A DNA stretch of 64,000 bases, taken from positions 24,333,585-24,397,584 of the forward strand of contig NC_089598.1 of the NCBI RefSeq assembly GCF_019320115.1, given 5' to 3'. Positions 63,045-64,000 of this stretch are shown here, piece after piece. How positions within the stretch are numbered: the first letter of the stretch is position 1; each line of letters begins with the position of its first letter. A model generated the notes under the pieces. That model ran no database searches. It saw only the letters and a list, made by a program, of their open reading frames with translations, and had not been told where the DNA came from. Origin of the DNA: Miscanthus floridulus (taxonomy: Eukaryota > Streptophyta > Magnoliopsida > Poales > Poaceae). Position numbers and translations under genes: made by a program.

Positions 63045-64000
63045 ATTGGCGTTGGCACGTAGGAAGGAGACGAGCGCGCATTCCTATTTGGGGTCAAGGT
63101 GAGCCCCAATCTTCACGGTCTTGGAGACATCGTTGAGGCCGAGGCCAACCTCCTTGATTTCCTTGGACTTGGCAGAGGCGTGGGGAAGCTCTAGCTCTAG
63201 GATCTCCATGTCATCGGCGGGCGCTATCTTGGCTTCGGTGACCACGCTAGCCATCTAGATGGAGAGGTCGGTGGCTTTGGTGAGAGCGGGACTCTCTATC
63301 TCGCAAGCGTAGGCAACGGAGAGGTTGGCCCGCAGAGCCAGGACTCCTGTAGGCGAAGGCATCTTCATCACCAGATATGCATAGTACAGTATGGCCATGA
63401 ACTTGGCTAGAGCTGGCCGGCCAAGTATGGTGTGGTAGGCGTTGTCAAAGTCAGTGACGTAGAAGTTGATATGCTCGACGCGGTAGTTGCTTGCCGTGTC
63501 GAACTGTCCTGGTAAGGTGATCTCTCCAAGTGGTCTAGATGCCCTTCTAGGTACCACACCCTAGAAGGAGTCCGAGGGTGTGAGATCTGTTATTGCGAGG
63601 CCCAACTCCCTTAGGGCCCCGGTGAAGAGTAGGTTCAAAGCACTGCCATCGTCAATGAGGACTTTTCTGAAGAGCACCTTCTGGACGGTTGTGTCAAGGA
63701 CGAGGGGGAAACACCCTATGTAGGGTATGTCCGCCTACTGGTCAGCCCTGCTGAAGGTGATGGGGACCTTGGACCATGGGCGATAGCTGGGGTCGGCGGT
63801 GGTTTCCTCTGAAGTGACGGCGAGCACTCGTCGGGCGGTGAGCTTCCATTCTCTTCTACTCTCAGTGGAGGCGAGGCCCCCGAAGATGGTGGCGACCACC
63901 TTATTGTGGTCCTAAAAGGCATTGTTGTTGCCCCTAGGTGGTCGGTGACCTTTGGCTACATCGTTGGCATCGTCATCGAGCCTCTTGTCCTGGAACTCCT
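63045..64000 (-). pseudogene. Element D protease and end of gag, window-edge fragment
   Basis: Minus-strand pieces: protease region around 63700-63600 with a VLIDDGSALNLL-like active site (Asp-Asp-Gly-Ser), and FYVTDFDNAYHTILGRPALA (about 63480-63420), the end of the retropepsin fold. Arg/Pro-rich frames at 63922-63716 belong to the gag C-terminus in another frame. TAG stops occur at several places. Gag and the 5' LTR must lie beyond the right edge. Confidence 0.65.

Noticed and set aside
1..64000. CRISPR arrays, bacterial promoters, riboswitches, rRNA genes, centromere or telomere repeats
   Set aside because: None seen; tandem repeats found are minisatellites within transposons, without CRISPR spacing or telomeric TTTAGGG arrays.

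Overview
This is a nuclear plant sequence, almost certainly from a grass and most likely a panicoid (sorghum, sugarcane or Miscanthus type). The evidence is nested Ty3/gypsy and Copia elements, a CACTA transposon with grass-type subterminal repeats, Stowaway MITEs, a tRNA-derived SINE, RTE-like LINEs, and two GT-AG spliced single-copy genes. About 85% of the window is transposon-derived. No bacterial, organellar, CRISPR or viral locus was seen.

Layout. 1-5122: 5' part of a decayed Del/Tekay-like gypsy element (minus strand), inserted in a plant-mobile-domain (PMD) pseudogene (5183-7031). 7.2-10.2 kb: MITEs, a GC-rich stretch and two LTR remnants. 10.5-13.2 kb: truncated CACTA transposon. 13.2-17.4 kb: internally deleted gypsy element, a long LTR-like element and a shortened solo LTR. 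19.6-32.0 kb: the genic island. Two intact minus-strand genes lie in tandem: a chalcone-isomerase-fold fatty-acid-binding protein (FAP2-like, 10 coding exons, 426 codons predicted) and the catalytic subunit of ferredoxin:thioredoxin reductase (FTRC, 6 exons, 157 residues). Both reading frames stay open across all splice junctions although their introns hold two LINEs, a SINE and a MITE. Both are expected to act in plastids, FAP2-like in fatty-acid binding and FTRC in light-dependent thioredoxin reduction.

33.6-51.0 kb: a nested pair. The outer element B is an old chromodomain gypsy element (33585-50994, perfect GCAAA target duplication). Its RNase H region is split by a young Tat-lineage gypsy element C (36616-48951, perfect AGGCG target duplication, LTRs with three visible differences). 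Element C has long gag-protease and RT-RNaseH-aRNaseH-integrase frames on the minus strand. Between pol and the 3' LTR it also carries an intact six-exon gene on the opposite strand (928 residues, PMD fold, own TATA box). 51-54 kb holds a few exon-like blocks of an unidentified gene. 54.1-64.0 kb is a second, decayed Tat-like element D with the same architecture but a different antisense gene (Transposase_28 type).

Most notable observations: the intact antisense gene in a young element; strong frame-independent enrichment of the hexamer ATCGGC/GCCGAT throughout that element; parallel antisense cargo in element D; and premature stops in the old elements that are nearly all TAG, as expected from CHG-methylcytosine deamination. 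Exon coordinates were worked out by eye from splice consensus and reading-frame continuity; family names rest on remembered protein motifs, not on a search.
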